64,000 nt of DNA from Dasypus novemcinctus (GCF_030445035.2 NC_080689.1:20117278-20181277), one strand, 5' to 3'; counted from the first letter of the stretch, positions 44,791 to 57,614 are shown. The notes: generated by a model from the sequence alone, not told the origin. Program-made: numbers and translations.

Positions 44791-46467
44791 TCCTTTTTGG
44801 TTGCTTATTTGGCTTGCTCAGCTTGAGCCAAGCTCCTTAGTGTTGTATCACAAAGTATATTTACTCATTTATTCTACCTCTGAAAAAGCAACCCATTGCA
44901 CCCTCCAAAAGCTGCTACGAATCAACTGCAAGAAGGGCAAAGAGAGACTTGCAAGAGAGCTTAAGAAAATCACTTAAGTCTGCATTTCAGCCTCTTGCCC
45001 CATACTTGGAACCCGAATTTCTGGGAAGAAGGGATTGCCCTCTGCGTCTCCTAGTTCACCTTCTTCCAAAATGAGCATTCTTAATAAAAAACCTTTCAAT
45101 GTGTAAAGAAAGGGCATGAAAGAATATCTTTATTAGAGACTCAGGGTTAATGACTTTCTAAGTGTGGAAAAATTTCCTCCAGTATGTTCCAAATATAGAA
45201 AACCCACATGCTAAATGAAGAGGGCAACTGAAGTTGGTGGCAGCAGTTGCAGGGTTCTAGGTGAGGAGGGAGGAATTCCCGAAGCCCAGGCGGGGCAGCC
45301 CATGTGTAGCTCTGGGATACTGGTATCCAGAGAGCCCAGCTGCACATCCATCCCTACCCAGGGGCTCTTCGGACAAATACTTTCAATGGGAAATTATTTT
45401 TTAAAATGTCGCTGCCAAAGCCCCCAAAACGGCTTGTATTTCTCCCAGCACTTCAGAACTAGGAGTGAATGGGAGGTTGAGAAAGTTGCTGCTCAGTGTT
45501 CTTTGCTCTCATTTCCCTCCGGGCATTTGTTGTTTTAGATTTGTTCATGGTTGTCAAATGCGCGATGGAAACACGCCTCAGGCATTTTTAACCTGACTAC
45601 ATTTACCAAGATTAGGTCCTATAACTGTCAGGTTGCTGCTTAAGCCAAAAGCCACTCCCAGGATTCTCCACCGAAACGCCTTTAGCATCTTGACAGCTGT
45701 GAGCCTCCTCATCTGTCTGGGTGGAGGAAAGAGCAGGGGTGCAGGAGAAAGGAAGTTTGTGGAGACCTGCATCTTTTTAATACTCCCCAAACTTCCTTCC
45801 TTGAAGCAGGAAAGAGTCTGGTCTTGACACAGAAAGACTATCTAAAGACATACTGAAAATGCCCAACAGAATGGAAATTATAAGTTAATGGTGTCCCTGT
45901 TTCACAACTGCCCCCAAAGGTCTCTTGCAAATCTGGCTGGTCCCCCGAGAATGAGGGCCCTCTCAGAGGCTCCCAGCATATCTCCTCAAAAACTTTCAAA
46001 GAGGCCCCAGAGGAACCCCAGGTTTTACGTGGACCTCCAGAACTATGGCAGAATTTTGATCTTGGAGTGATCCCCTTGTCATAGAATCAGAGACATAAAA
46101 ACTCTATTGAGTATGGGCTGGTCGTGGCCATGCCGTTTGGACAATCGCCCCCACCCTGACCCCCGATTTTATGAACAGGGTGGCATTCATCTCCTGAGGG
46201 ACTGCTGAGTTCTCTAGGCACATGTATTTTGATTTAGAAAGTCCTTGGAGAGTAGAAGAAAAGGTCAACATGTTATTTTAAACTCAAACTTGATATGTGG
46301 ATGTATTAATGACCTGGCATGCAAGAGTCGAGAAAAAACTCCCCACTCCCCATGCCACTGCTCAAGGCCTCACCCACATATCATTTTGAGATTGGGGTCA
46401 ACATTTTGAGAAAGATTAAAGTGGTCAAAGGAGTCCCAAAAAGGGAGGGAAGAAATGGTATTAAAAG
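44791..46467. other. Intergenic, no recognised features
   Basis: Unique-looking, moderately GC-balanced sequence with no named repeat. The 45540-45720 stretch lacks repeat hallmarks and could be tested for conservation. Confidence 0.45.
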
Positions 46468-46476
46468 AAAGGATGG

Positions 46477-46994
46477 CAGGAGTGTGTGTGGCTCAAGCAA
46501 TTGGGTTTTAACCTACTATATGGGAGGTCCCTGGTTTGGTCCCTGGTGCCTCCTAACAAAGACAGCCATGTGGTGTAACGGGCAGGCACAGCAAGCTGAT
46601 GCAACAAGATGACACAATGAGGGACACAAGAAGAAAAACATCGGGAAGCGGATGTGGTTCAAGCAATTGAGCTCCAACCTACCACATGGGAGGTCCCTGG
46701 TTCGATTCCCAGTGCCTCCTAAAGAAGACAGTGAGCTGGTGCGATGGATAGGCATGGCAAGCTGACACAACATGATGATGCAACAAGAGGCACAAGAAGG
46801 AAAATGTAATGAGAGACACAGCAAAGCAGGGAACAGAGGTGAGTGATTAGGCACCACCCTCCCACATCAGAAGTCCTGGGTTTGGTACCCAGTGCCTCCT
46901 AAAAAAATAAATAAATAAAAGGAAGACGAACAGACACAGCAAGTGCAAACAATGAGGGGGTGGGGAGAAAGAAAAAATTAAATAAATCTTAAAA
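46477..46994 (+). mobile_element. Multimeric DAS SINE (three tRNA-like heads)
   Basis: Head-like units start near 46480 (GTGTGGCTCAAGCAATTGGG), 46644 (GGGAAGCGGATGTGGTTCAA) and about 46837 (GAGTGATTAGGCACCACCC). Each is followed by a B-box-like sequence and GTGCCTCCTAA. The tail is AAATAAATCTT plus A. The left target copy is AAAGGATGG (46468-46476). Confidence 0.82.
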
Positions 46995-47006
46995 AAAGGG
47001 ATGGAA

Positions 47007-47392
47007 GGGAAACGGACTTTGGCCCAGTGGTTGGGGCGTCCATCTACCACATGGGAGGCCCGCGGTTCAAGCCCTGGGCCTTCTTGACCCGTGTGGAGCT
47101 GGTCCATGCGCAGTGGTGATGCGCGCAAGGAGTGCCCTGCTACACAGGTGTGTCCCCCGCGTAGGGGAGCCCCACGCGCAAGGAGTGCACCCATAAGGAG
47201 AGCCGCCCAGCGCGTAGGAGGGAGCAGCCTGCCCAGGAATGGCGCCGCCCACATTTCCCGTGGCACTGACGCTGACGACAACAGAAGCGGACAAAGAAAC
47301 AAGACGCAGCAAAAAGATACAGAAAACAGACAACCGGGGGAGGGGAGGGGAATTAAATAAATAAAAATAAATAAAATCTTTAAAAAAAAAAA
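47007..47392 (+). mobile_element. DAS SINE inserted beside the multimeric SINE
   Basis: The copy runs from GGGAAACGGACTTTGGCCCA to AAATAAAATCTTT plus an A-run. The target duplication AAAGGGATGGAA (46995-47006) against AAAGGGTGGAAA (47393-47404) again uses the target of the previous insert. The ACACAACAAGATGACGC block is shortened. Confidence 0.88.
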
Positions 47393-47404
47393 AAAGGGTG
47401 GAAA

Positions 47405-49870
47405 TTAGGCCTACGGAGGAATGCTGAAACATGGCATGGTTCCTAAGCTTGGGAAACAAGAAAGCCAAAGAACAATGAAATCTCTGTTTTAGTAGAGAAG
47501 GTTGGCTGGATGAAAGGTGTGGCCTGCTTTCTTTCTCAGCTAATTAAGTGGTGGTGGCCAGTTTCCCATGAGGCTCTCTCTCGGGGCCGTGCAGCCATTG
47601 AACAGGAGCATCTCCTAAGAGGAGGTCCTGAGGCTCAGCTCTGGGGAGTAAGATTCACCCCCGGACAGTGGCCGTGCTCCCGACGGCCTGTGGTGTTTCA
47701 CTGGTCCTTCCGGAGCCGACCTGGGCGCTTGGGTGATAGAGAACTGCAGAGTTCCATTCCAGAGAGGAAGCTTCAAAGACGTGTCGGCTGAGGGAAAAAT
47801 GAGGCAATACTTAGCCTGAAGGTTAGTTAAATGTTGAATAAAGGCTATGAAAGAAAGTAGGGTTTCTTTCCTGGGGAGTCTTAACAATGATATCTACCCT
47901 CCTTTAAGGATCTTGGTGCCTGGAGGCAGAGGGCTGTACCAGGTACCCTCCAAGTTCTACCTCTTTTTATAAGTCTACGGAGTATTAGACCTGAGGATTA
48001 GAACATGGCTAGCAGAGGGGACACAGGGGGACACAGGGGCACTCACGGGCTCGACTCCTGTGGGTAGGGGCTGGCCCGGGGACAGCTGGAGCCAGGGTTG
48101 GACGCGCCACCAGCCCTCTCTCTCCCCTCTCCGTCTATGTTCACCGGCTTTAGGTCTGTGTTTTTCTTTTCCACGCAGCTGTCTGCATGGCCATGGAAAG
48201 GCCTGGCTTTCCACCTCATCCCTAACCATGCACGGGCTGCCCCTCCTCCCTTCATTCTAAGCCAAAACCTTCCTGAGAAGGACTGTGTCTGTGCAGCCTC
48301 TGAGGGCAGGGGAGGGGGCACGAGAGCCTCTGCGTGGGTTGGCCCGGGGAGCAGCTCCCGGCTGCAAGGCTGAGCAGACGCAGCCAGGGATGTCCAGCAT
48401 GGTGGGACGGGGTGGGAGGTGGGGGCAAGAGGGGAGGTGGGATGGGAGAGGGCGGGGAAATTGTCATTTTGCAGCTAATTGGAAGGACGTTCAGTTTTCC
48501 TCTTGAACATAGATGCCTCAGGCGATATATGTCTCTTGCCAATTTCCTTTCAGCCTTAACTAATAACTTTTCCTCTTTAAATTCTGTCTGAGCTAGTTGG
48601 CAAAGTACAATAACACTTTCTGTTTACTTGTGCTTAGTAGAGCTGGAAAGATTCCTATGAAATTTTCTTGCCCTCACCATTTTGTCTGTGAATTTCTACC
48701 AGCTCTCTCTTAATAGGCTGACTATCTGGGAAATGTGAGAGGTAGTCTCATTTGCCAGTCACAGTTATAACTTCTTATTTGGTGGACTCTATTTTCCAGC
48801 TATGGACTCTGGCTGTGAGAACAATGGAAGCATATTTGCACTTGAAGCTGGACACAGCGACAGCTCTCAGCCTCTCCAGATCACCAGCCTGACAGTGGTG
48901 GTAACGGGGACGTGCAGCGGAGGCGACCAGGGTTTGGAGCCGGTAACATTGGGATTGGAGTCCAGCTGTAAATGAGTGAGGACTGTAAGGGCGGCAGTGG
49001 TGTCCCACCCAGACTCCCCGTTCCTGCCGAGGCACTCACTTCCCAGCTGCCCAGCGTATCAGCTGCTGATGCTCACAACGGAGTCCCTTCCTGGGCATTT
49101 CTGATGGGCCGACCTCACCCAAGGTCATGCTGTTCTTCAGGGAAACAAGAAGGCCAAAGGCAATGAAATCGGGGCTGATTCAGGGGCAAAGGCCTAGAGC
49201 GCCTATCTCAGTTCAGGGCAGTTCTAAAGGCACCCGCCCTCCAGCTGTGGCCTTTGTTGTGACTGCATCGCTGTTCAACTTCTCTCTCTGCCTAGCCCTG
49301 TTTACTTCACGTGCTCACAGGTGTTGCTTCCAAGAGCATTCCCTAACTGTTCATTTCAAAGCCTAAGGAAGACAGTTACCTCTTAGAGTTTTTTCATAGG
49401 GATTAGAGCTAATGTATGAATTGAGAAGGTACTCAGTAAGTTATTGTAATGCTTTTAAAGACGTGACCCCCACGGGTTAAGCCACAATTACAGGGGTACA
49501 ATCTATTAAACTAGAATCACTCCAAAACAATTCAAGTCCTTTACTTATTCTATCAGGAGGAAGACTTATGGTTGCCAATGACGGAAAACCCAACAAAGAT
49601 TTGTTTAAGAAGACAAAGGATATTTGTGTATACATATGATTGGTGACAAAGAAAATTATTGGTTCATGAAATATAAAACCCGGGGGTAGACTTTCACACA
49701 CATCTGGACCCAGGGGTTCAGTGAGGTCATCAAGACCCAATGTCTCTACTCCGTCTTCCTCTATCATAGCTACTCCCAGATAGGCTTTAACAAACTGCTG
49801 GTAAGATGGTTGCCATTAACTACAGCTCCATGTCCAGTAAAGAGAAAAGGCTTCCTTTCTAGGTGCTTAT
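47405..49870. other. Intergenic, unassigned, GC-rich in part
   Basis: Contains GC-richer sequence at 47550-47780 and 48000-48450 without repeat hallmarks or CpG density comparable to 40.3-40.7 kb. A MIR-like tail lies at about 49390-49450. No coding gene was recognised. Confidence 0.4.
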
Positions 49871-49877
49871 AAAACAG

Positions 49878-50045
49878 GTTATGCTGTATAGTTGTTAAGA
49901 GTATTGCTCAAGTTGAAATCCCAGCTCTGCCTCTTACCAGCAATATGACCTTGAATGAGTTACTTAATTTCTCTGTACCATAGCTCCCTTATCTGTAAAA
50001 TGGCTGATGATAGCACTACACATACTCAATGTGTAGGTCTGTGAC
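49878..50045 (+). repeat. MIR SINE
   Basis: CCCAGCTCTGCCTCTTACCA, GAATGAGTTACTTAATTTCT and TTATCTGTAAAATGGCTGAT form a near-complete MIR. Confidence 0.9.
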
Positions 50046-50740
50046 AGTTGGAAGTTCTTTTATGAATCCCCAAAAGAAAAAGATTATGTTCTTGAACTAA
50101 TCATTCCTGTGGGTGTGAGAACTTTTTGATTGGACTACATCAGGAATGAGGCAGGACTCACTCCACACTCTTACTAGAGCTTCACATAAATGGAGACACA
50201 GAGAGACATGGGAAAAGGGAGCTTTGCCATTTTTGATCCTGCCATGTGAGAGAAGACTCAAGAATTGCAGCTGGGAGCTGATGTGGCTCAGTGGTTGAGT
50301 GCTGGCTTCTCACACAGAGGTCCCAGGTTCAATCCCTGGCTCCAGTACCTCAAAAAAAAAGAAAGAAAAAAAAAAGGATTGCTAGTAGCTAAAGCTTAAG
50401 CACGAAACCCCAAGAGCTTGACCCACAGAGAAGCTCAAGGTGAAGAGACAAGTCCTGGTTACCCACAGCTGAGCTCTGGGAGATGGTAGATTATGGAAGG
50501 GAAAGGGAAGGCAGGGACCTTGGCAGAGGTGGGTGACCATCTTGCTTTGCCATGTGGCAAGACCCCAGGACCACCAGTAGCTGACTTTGGTGAAAAATCA
50601 TCTCTGCTGATGCCTTGATTTGGAAATTTCATGGCCTTGGAACTGTAAACTTTTGCCCTAAATAAAACTTCCGTTATAAAAGTCAAGCTGTATCTGGTAC
50701 TTTGCATCGGGAGCCCTGTGGCAAACCAAGACAGGGTCTG
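50040..50740 (+). mobile_element. ERVL-type LTR (sense), split by a DAS-I SINE
   Basis: It starts near TGTGACAGTTGGAAGTTC. The 3' part has TGATGCCTTGATTTGGAAAT, CCTAAATAAAACTTCCGTTA (polyadenylation signal) and GCATCGGGAGCCCTGTGGCA, ending AAACCAAGACA. It is the sense counterpart of 22797-23438. Confidence 0.75.
50271..50374 (+). mobile_element. DAS-I-like SINE (short monomer)
   Basis: The head GGGAGCTGATGTGGCTCAGT with B box GGTTCAATCCCTGG is followed by an A/G-rich tail. The target duplication is AGAATTGCAG (50261-50270) against AGGATTGCTAG (50375-50385). Confidence 0.85.
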
Positions 50741-51049
50741 AGATGGGGATTCTCCAAAAGTTTATTTAAACTTATGTTACCAAATGAAGGGAAATAGGTG
50801 CTTTGCAGGCAAAATAGCAAATGTCCACTCTTTTTTTATTTCTTGAACACTATATACAAGATACTCAATTGTCTAGTGATAGTTTATTAAAGCCCTTTAC
50901 AAAATCTTAGGGTACATTTACAATGAAGTGATCTAGTAGACATCAGATATTTGTCAAGTGAAAAAATTAGCATTACCTATAATGAAACAAATTGACATTT
51001 TATGGTTCATAATTTGATGCAATGGGAATATACTCTTCTTTGTTGTTTT

Positions 51050-51900
51050 TTGAAAGATTTTTTTTTTATTTTTGCCTTTCATATTTAGGACTACCTGGAA
51101 CTTTTTTGTGTGTGTGAAATGAATAGAGCCTCCAAATTAATTTTTTCCAATAGGGACACCCAGTTTTTTCAGTCCCATTTATTGAAAAGTCCATAATTTC
51201 CCCACTATTCTGTTCTATTTACCTCAATTATATTTCAATTGTCCATATAATTGTGAGTTTATTTCTGGAATCTCTAGTCTATTTCAATGGTTCTTGCCTA
51301 TTTTTGTGCCAATATCACACTGTTCTCATTACTATACATGGTAGAGTAAGAAGATCTAACATAAACTTTTTCAGAGTCCTAAAAAGAGAGTAGGAGACTC
51401 AACAAGCCAAATAAGTCTTAAGCAAACTAAGCAACAAATAATAAGGTAAATAAGATGAAATAAATGAAGCAAGGGAGATCATTAAGAATATTAAATTCAT
51501 ACCTAGAAAAATCATAGAACTGTAGAAAAGCAAAAAATATATAGACAGTCTTAAAAGAGGTCAGAGAAAAAAGACAGCTACTTATTAAATGAGTGACAGT
51601 TGATTTCTTAATAGAAACAATGAAAGTCAGAAGACCGTGAACTAACATGTACAATATACTGAAGAGACATAATGACTAATCTAGAATCCTATACCTAGTA
51701 GAAATATCTTTCAAGAATGAAGATGAAATACATTTTCAGACAAACAAAGACAGTAGTTTATTACTAGCAGATCTTCATAAGAAGAAATTCTATAGCGTAT
51801 ACTATAGACAAAAAGAAAATCATCCAAGAAATTCTGAAAGCCAAAGTATTAAGCGCAAAAAGCATGGTAAATGTGACTAAACAATTATCTTTTGTGATAT
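51050..51900. mobile_element. Two L1 fragments head to head
   Basis: Bases 51050-51360 are antisense L1 ORF2 (CATTTATTGAAAAGTCCATA, GTGCCAATATCACACTGTTC). Bases 51366-51900 are sense ORF1-like (TTTCTTAATAGAAACAATGA, CATTTTCAGACAAACAAAGA). Both are non-coding relics. Confidence 0.7.
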
Positions 51901-52741
51901 TTGTTATTTCCCATGATTCTGTCTGCACTGTCTGGACTGCACTAGACATTTGTTCTGCTGGTCTCACTTAGAATCTCTCATGTAATTTCCATCAAATAGT
52001 GGCTATAAATGGAGTTATTTGGAGGCTTGACTGAGATGTGAGCACAGCTAAGCTTTTCTTCCTCTCCATGTGGTATCAGGGCCTCTCCTTCTCTCCACCA
52101 AGCTAGCTAGGCTTCTTACATGGTAGCTCAAGTGCAATAGTGCAATAATGGAAGCTGTCAGCCTATCTTAATATTTGGCTCGTAAATACCAGAATGTCAC
52201 TTCTGACACCTTCTATTGATTAAATCAAACCAGAAGCCAGAACAATTAGTTAGAAAACCACCATGGAAAAAGAAGACTTTAACTACACTAGAAACCAATT
52301 CAGTTTCCATGTATCTATAGCCCACTCCTACAACAGCAGAATTCACATTCTTTTCAAGTGTACATGGAACATTGTCCAGGATAAGTCACACACTAGGCCC
52401 TAAAACCAGTCTCCATAAATTTAGATGACTTGAAAATCATGCAAACTTGTTTTGGCTTAAAGAAGGGGATTTATTGGCCCATGATTTTGAGGCTAGCTGA
52501 TGTCCAAAATCCAGGAGTCAGCAGGGCAATGCTTTGTCCCCAAAGGCTGTAGCGTTCTGGAGCAGGTTGCCAACAATCCTTGGGGTTCCTTGGTTTATCT
52601 CTGCCTTTGGTCCCATGGCAATGCCCCCTCCTTTCCAGTCTCCGTGACTTCCCAGTTCTGTTTATAAGGTCTAAAGTATCCAGATTAAGACCCACCCTCA
52701 TTCAGATGAGCCATACTTTAACTAAAAATAGTGTCTTCAAG

Positions 52742-55700
52742 GGCTCTGCCCCAGTCAAGACGGCAGAGTGCAATGCTTCAGGACCCCGTCCCCCAACATA
52801 GTTTTGAACAACCAGCAAGAACTGGCAGAAACATCTTTATCAAAGCTCCAGAACACAGTTAAAAGATTTCAGTAACAGGGTGAGTGCCAAATCAAGAAAA
52901 AGACAGCTGTAAAGCAGTAGGATCTCATGGCCCCCAGGCTGTCCATTCCCCCACCACTCACCAGCTTGGTGTAGAGCTAGCCTGCTCCCAGTACAGATCC
53001 CGGGTCCTGGTTCCAGGATACCAGAGTAACCCTCATTCACATCCTGGGAGCTTGTGTGTCTGACCCAATTTGTCAGGTGGTGGCCTGAGGGACTTGGCAA
53101 CCCAGAACTTGCCCTGCCTGTGAAGGTATGTCATAAATCTCACCTCAAGAATGCTGTGGGAGACAGTCAAGTCATGCTGCCTGGGGCAAGGGATTGCTGA
53201 CTGTAAGACAGACAGTGCAGTCACCTGGACTGTGAAGCAATGGTTTCCTGAGGGGACATTTATAACTGTAAATGGGGAAATTCTCAGGGCCACATATACA
53301 TGCTCAAGACAAGATACATGAACAGAAAGGATCAGGGAGGCCCCTATGCTTTGGCCTGAAACTGTTATGTAAACTCATTGTATTGATAAGCCTTGAAGGA
53401 GAGTACTTGGCACAGGTCAATCTGCAAAGACTGGAAAAGATGTTTTCTTTTTTCCTTTTTATTTATTTGTTCGTTTGTTTAAATTCTGGCATTCAAGGAA
53501 AGTGGCAGTCATAACACTAGCTGGATATAAGCCTCAGGAACAGACACCTTGTTGTCTAAATTGCAGCAATAACACATTAAAATATCAGAATATCCAGGTT
53601 TCAATGAAAGCTTATAAAACATACAAAGAAACAGGAAGCAATAGTGACCAGACAATGGAGAAGATTAAAGCATTAGAAACCATCTAGGAGAAGAACCATA
53701 GCTATTTGTTTCATAGAAGAACAGACAAAGACTTTAACAAACAGTCATAAATATGCTAAAAGAGTTAAAGGAAAACATGGAAAAAGAATGAAAGGAAATC
53801 AGGAAAATGATAGAAGAATAATATCAATAGAGAGAAGAAAATTATGAAAAGGAACCAAAGAGCTGAAGACCACTGCAAGAGAAACTGAAAATTCCCTGGA
53901 GGGGTTCAACAGCAGATTAGGCCTGAAAGAAGAAAGAAGCAATGACCTTGAAAATAAGATAATTGAAATCATTCAGTCTGAGGGGCAGAAAGAAGAAAGA
54001 ATGAAGAAAAATGAACAAAACTTGAGGAATCTGTGAGACACCATCAAGCATATCAATATACCTATTGTGGGATCCCAGAAAAAAGAAAGAAAAAGGGGCA
54101 GAGAGAATATTTAAAAATATAATGACTGAAAACTTCCCAAAATTTAATGGAAGACATGTATATACACATCCAAGATACTTGACAAACTCCAAACAGGATA
54201 AACCCAAATAGAGACCCACACTGCAGAATATTGTAATCAAACCGTCAAATGCCAAAGATAGAGAATTCTGAAAGCTGCAAGAGAGAAGCAGTGTGCCATG
54301 TACAAGGGAGCCATAATAAGTGTAAGTGCCAATTTCTCATCAAGGAGAAAAGAAGGCAGTGGAATGACATTTAAAATGATGAAAGAAAAAAATGTTTTGC
54401 AATCAAGAATTGTATATCTGGTAAAAGTACATTTCAAAAATGAGGGAGGGGGGAAGCAGCTGTGACTCAATCAATTGGGCTCCCATCTACCCTATGGGAG
54501 GCCCTGGGTTCATGTCCCAGGACCTCCTTGTGAAGGCAGGCTTGCTCGCATGCTGTGGAGAGCCACCCGGCCCACAAGCGCCGTGGAGAGCTGACTCAGC
54601 AACGTGATGCAACAAAAAAGGGAGACAAGCAAAAACACAGAAGAGCATGCTGTGAATGGACAGAGAGAACAGACAACAAGCAAGCTGCAAGGGGGGGGGG
54701 GATAAATAAAAAAATAAAATACAGACACACAGAAGAACACACAGCAAATGGACACAGAAGAGCAGAGAGCAAGCAAGCCACAGGGGTGGGTGGGGGGGAT
54801 TTTAAAAAATGAGGGAGAATTTAAGGCACTTCCAGAAATAAAAGCTGAGGGAGCTTGTTACCAGTAGATTGGCCATACAAAAGATACTAAAGAGAGTTCT
54901 GCAGCTAGAAAAGAAAGGATAATAGACAATAATTGATACCACTTAAAGAAATAAATATCTCTGATGGGGGTAAGAACATGGTAAATATAAATGCCAATTC
55001 TATTTATTTTTGGTTTGTAACTCCACTTTTTACTTCCTGCAGGATCTAAAAGGCAAATGCATAAAATATATTGATAAATTAGTGGTTTTGGGCTCATAAT
55101 GTATAAACATGTAATTTATGACAAGAACTACATAAAGGTGAGGGGATGGAAAGGAATAGGAATATTATAGTTTGTGTATACTATTGAACTTAAAGTTTAT
55201 ATCAAAGCAAATTAGATTGTTATAGATTTAGGATGTTAAATTCAAGCCCCATGGTAATTACAAAGATTGTGTCAGAGAATATGTAAAATCATAGAGACAG
55301 AAATTACAGTACAGGTTCCCCAGGTGGATGGCAGGGGGATAGGAAGTTTCTACTTAATTGGGTTTCTGTTTGGGAAGATGGAAACATTTTAATAATGGAA
55401 GTAATACAATATTGTGAATGTGATTGATCCCACTGAATGGTATAATAATAAGTGGTTGAGATGGGAAAGTTTATGTTGTATATATGTTTCCACAATTTAA
55501 AAGAAAAAAAAGAGCAGCTAAAGAGGCAATTAAAATTATATATGATACATGGTCCTGGATGAGATCTAGCTAAGGAAGTGAAAAGTCTCAAAGGTTCCTT
55601 ATTGGGGCATATGAAAAATTGTAATATAGACTGTAAGCTTTATATCAGTGTTAATTTCTTGAACTTGATAACTACAATTAAGATGGTTACATAAGTGAAT

Positions 55701-55969
55701 ATCCTTGTCTTAGGAAATGTATATGGCAGTATTAAGTATCAAGGAGTATCATGTATACAACCTGCAGTCAAGTGTTCAGAAAATGGATTGATTAGAGTGA
55801 TCTATTGATAGACATGGGATCAGTAAAAGTAGCAAAATGTTAAAATTGGTGCATCTGGGTGCCTGGGGAAGGGCTAGGGTATTGTGGAGTTCTCTGTATA
55901 GGGTTTGTATTTCTTTTGTAACTGTCCTATAAGTTTGAAAGTATTTCAAAATAAAAAGTTTAAAAAAAC
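52742..55969 (+). mobile_element. HAL1 (half-L1), near full length
   Basis: It starts with an L1-type 5' end (GTCAAGACGGCAGAG). It has ORF1-like sequence (GACACCATCAAGCATATCAA, AAAACTTCCCAAAATTTAAT) and passes directly to a 3' UTR ending GTATTTCAAAATAAAAAGTT, with no ORF2. The length without the inner SINE is about 2.86 kb. The target duplication CTTCAAG lies at 52735-52741 and 55970-55976. ORF1 is interrupted by stops. Confidence 0.82.
54449..54804 (+). mobile_element. DAS-related SINE inside HAL1 ORF1
   Basis: The head GGGGGAAGCAGCTGTGACTC is followed by the body and two G-run/(AAAT) tail-like segments (about 54691-54720 and 54783-54804). The perfect 13-bp target duplication AAAAATGAGGGAG lies at 54436-54448 and 54805-54817. 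The tail module appears duplicated. Confidence 0.92.
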
Positions 55970-56885
55970 CTTCAAGAGGACCTATTTTTAATGGGTTTGC
56001 ACTCACATGGAAGTGGATTAAGATAAAGAACATGTATTTGTTGGGGTACATAATTCAACCCAACACTGTATCTTCTTCATCCACAATGAAATAAAATTAT
56101 AAATTAGAAGTAGAAAGAAAATTTGGAAATTCACAAATATGTGGAAATTAAACAACACCCTGCTAAATAACCAATGAAATAAAGAAGTACTCACAAGGGA
56201 AATTTAAGATACTTTGAGATGAATAAGTGTGAGGACACAACATGCAAAACTTATGGAGAGAAGCTAAAGCAGAGCTCAGAGGGAAGCTATAGCTGTAAAT
56301 GCCTATTTTCTAAAAAAAGAAAAAATCTCTCAAATAATTAACATAAACTTCCACCTTAAGACATTGGTAAAAGAAGACAAAGTAAAGCTAAAGCAATAAA
56401 AAGGAAGGAAATAAACATTCGAGTGGAAATTAATGAAATAGGGAATAGTAAAACAATAGGGATAAAAATTTTAAAAAAGAAAATAAAAAAAAACAATAGG
56501 GAAAAGGACAAAACCAAAATTTGTTCTTTGAAAAGGGCAGCAAAATTGAAAAATCTCTAGACTGAATTATTTAGACCACAGTAAAAAAAAAGAAGACGAC
56601 GACTTAAATTACTAAAATCCAGAATGAAAGAGGGCATATTACTAATGACCTTATAGAAATAAAAAGGATTGTTAAGAAAATTTTATGATCAACTGCATGC
56701 CAATAAAACAGATAATTTAGATGAAATATAAAAATTCCTAGAAAGACAAACTACTCAAACTACCAAAGAGTAGAAATAGAAAAATCTAAATAGACCTATA
56801 ACAAGTAAAAAGGAAAACATTCCTCTGAAAGAAAAGCCAGGTGGCTTCACTGGTGAATTCTACCAAACATTTAAGGAAGAATGAG

Positions 56886-57599
56886 TAGCAATTTTCACAA
56901 CTCTTCCAAGTCACAGGCCAGCCGAGATGTGGAATGGGATTACACAATAATAAGAATACTTGGGATACTTTAAGGGTTGTCTTTGGAGACTGGGTACCAA
57001 AATCTGCCCTCTGACTCCCCATGACTCTTGTTCCTCCTTCCCATTGTAAAATTCACTAATCCCCTTACATCACCAAAGTTTCAAAGTTATTTGCATCATA
57101 TACATCCAACATACTGTGATGAGATAGACACAGAAAAATTATAATAGGCTCTTCCATTCATAAAGCTAGAACATAGCAATTCTGAAATCCATCTGGGCAT
57201 GTGTCACCAATTCCTTCATTCACCCAGCTAGAGTGGTTCTCTATGATTTTTGGTTCTACCTTCTAGGATTTGGATTCAATTTCCTGACTCTTTATTCCTT
57301 TTCCATAAGCATTTATCAATGTTTTAAGTGGAGTTGTTTTCTTAGCCTGCTTTCTGTTTGAAGGAAATTTGAGCTCCAGAGGACTCTTTTCACTTTGAAA
57401 TGTCTCTATCCCTTTCAGTGCCAGCTGGTGTAATTCTTTTTAAAAACTTTATGGACTTCTTATGTAAGAAGTGATAAATCCATTCTCTTAGACAAGCCCC
57501 CATCCACCTTGATTTGAAAGTCAGGGTATTGTGAGGTGGTTTGCTAAAGATTCTTTTGAACACTATCACAGGCTATAAGAATATATGTGTATATATGAT
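56886..57599. other. Intergenic, probably old repeat, unassigned
   Basis: This lies between L1 ORF2 sequence and a SINE. It resembles an old LTR internal or terminal sequence (CCTTACATCACCAAAGTTTC), but I cannot assign it. Confidence 0.35.
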
Positions 57600-57614
57600 T
57601 AAAGTACGTAGCAG

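Larger units (their letters stand above)
52443..56065 (-). mobile_element. MLT1-like LTR, itself split by a HAL1
   Basis: The left half at 52443-52741 has AGGGGATTTATTGGCCCATG and CCTTGGGGTTCCTTGG. The right half at 55970-56065 has GAACATGTATTTGTTGGGGT and CATAATTCAACCCAACA. Together they make one antisense MaLR LTR. Confidence 0.85.
52255..56885 (+). mobile_element. L1 ORF2 relic split by an LTR insertion
   Basis: ORF2-type sequence at 52255-52442 (TTCTTTTCAAGTGTACATGG, ending near AAAATCATGCAAA) resumes at about 56066 (TGTATCTTCTTCATCCACAA, AATGAAATAAAATTATAAAT) and runs to about 56885 (GGTGAATTCTACCAAACATT). In intact L1 these two pieces are adjacent. Confidence 0.85.
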
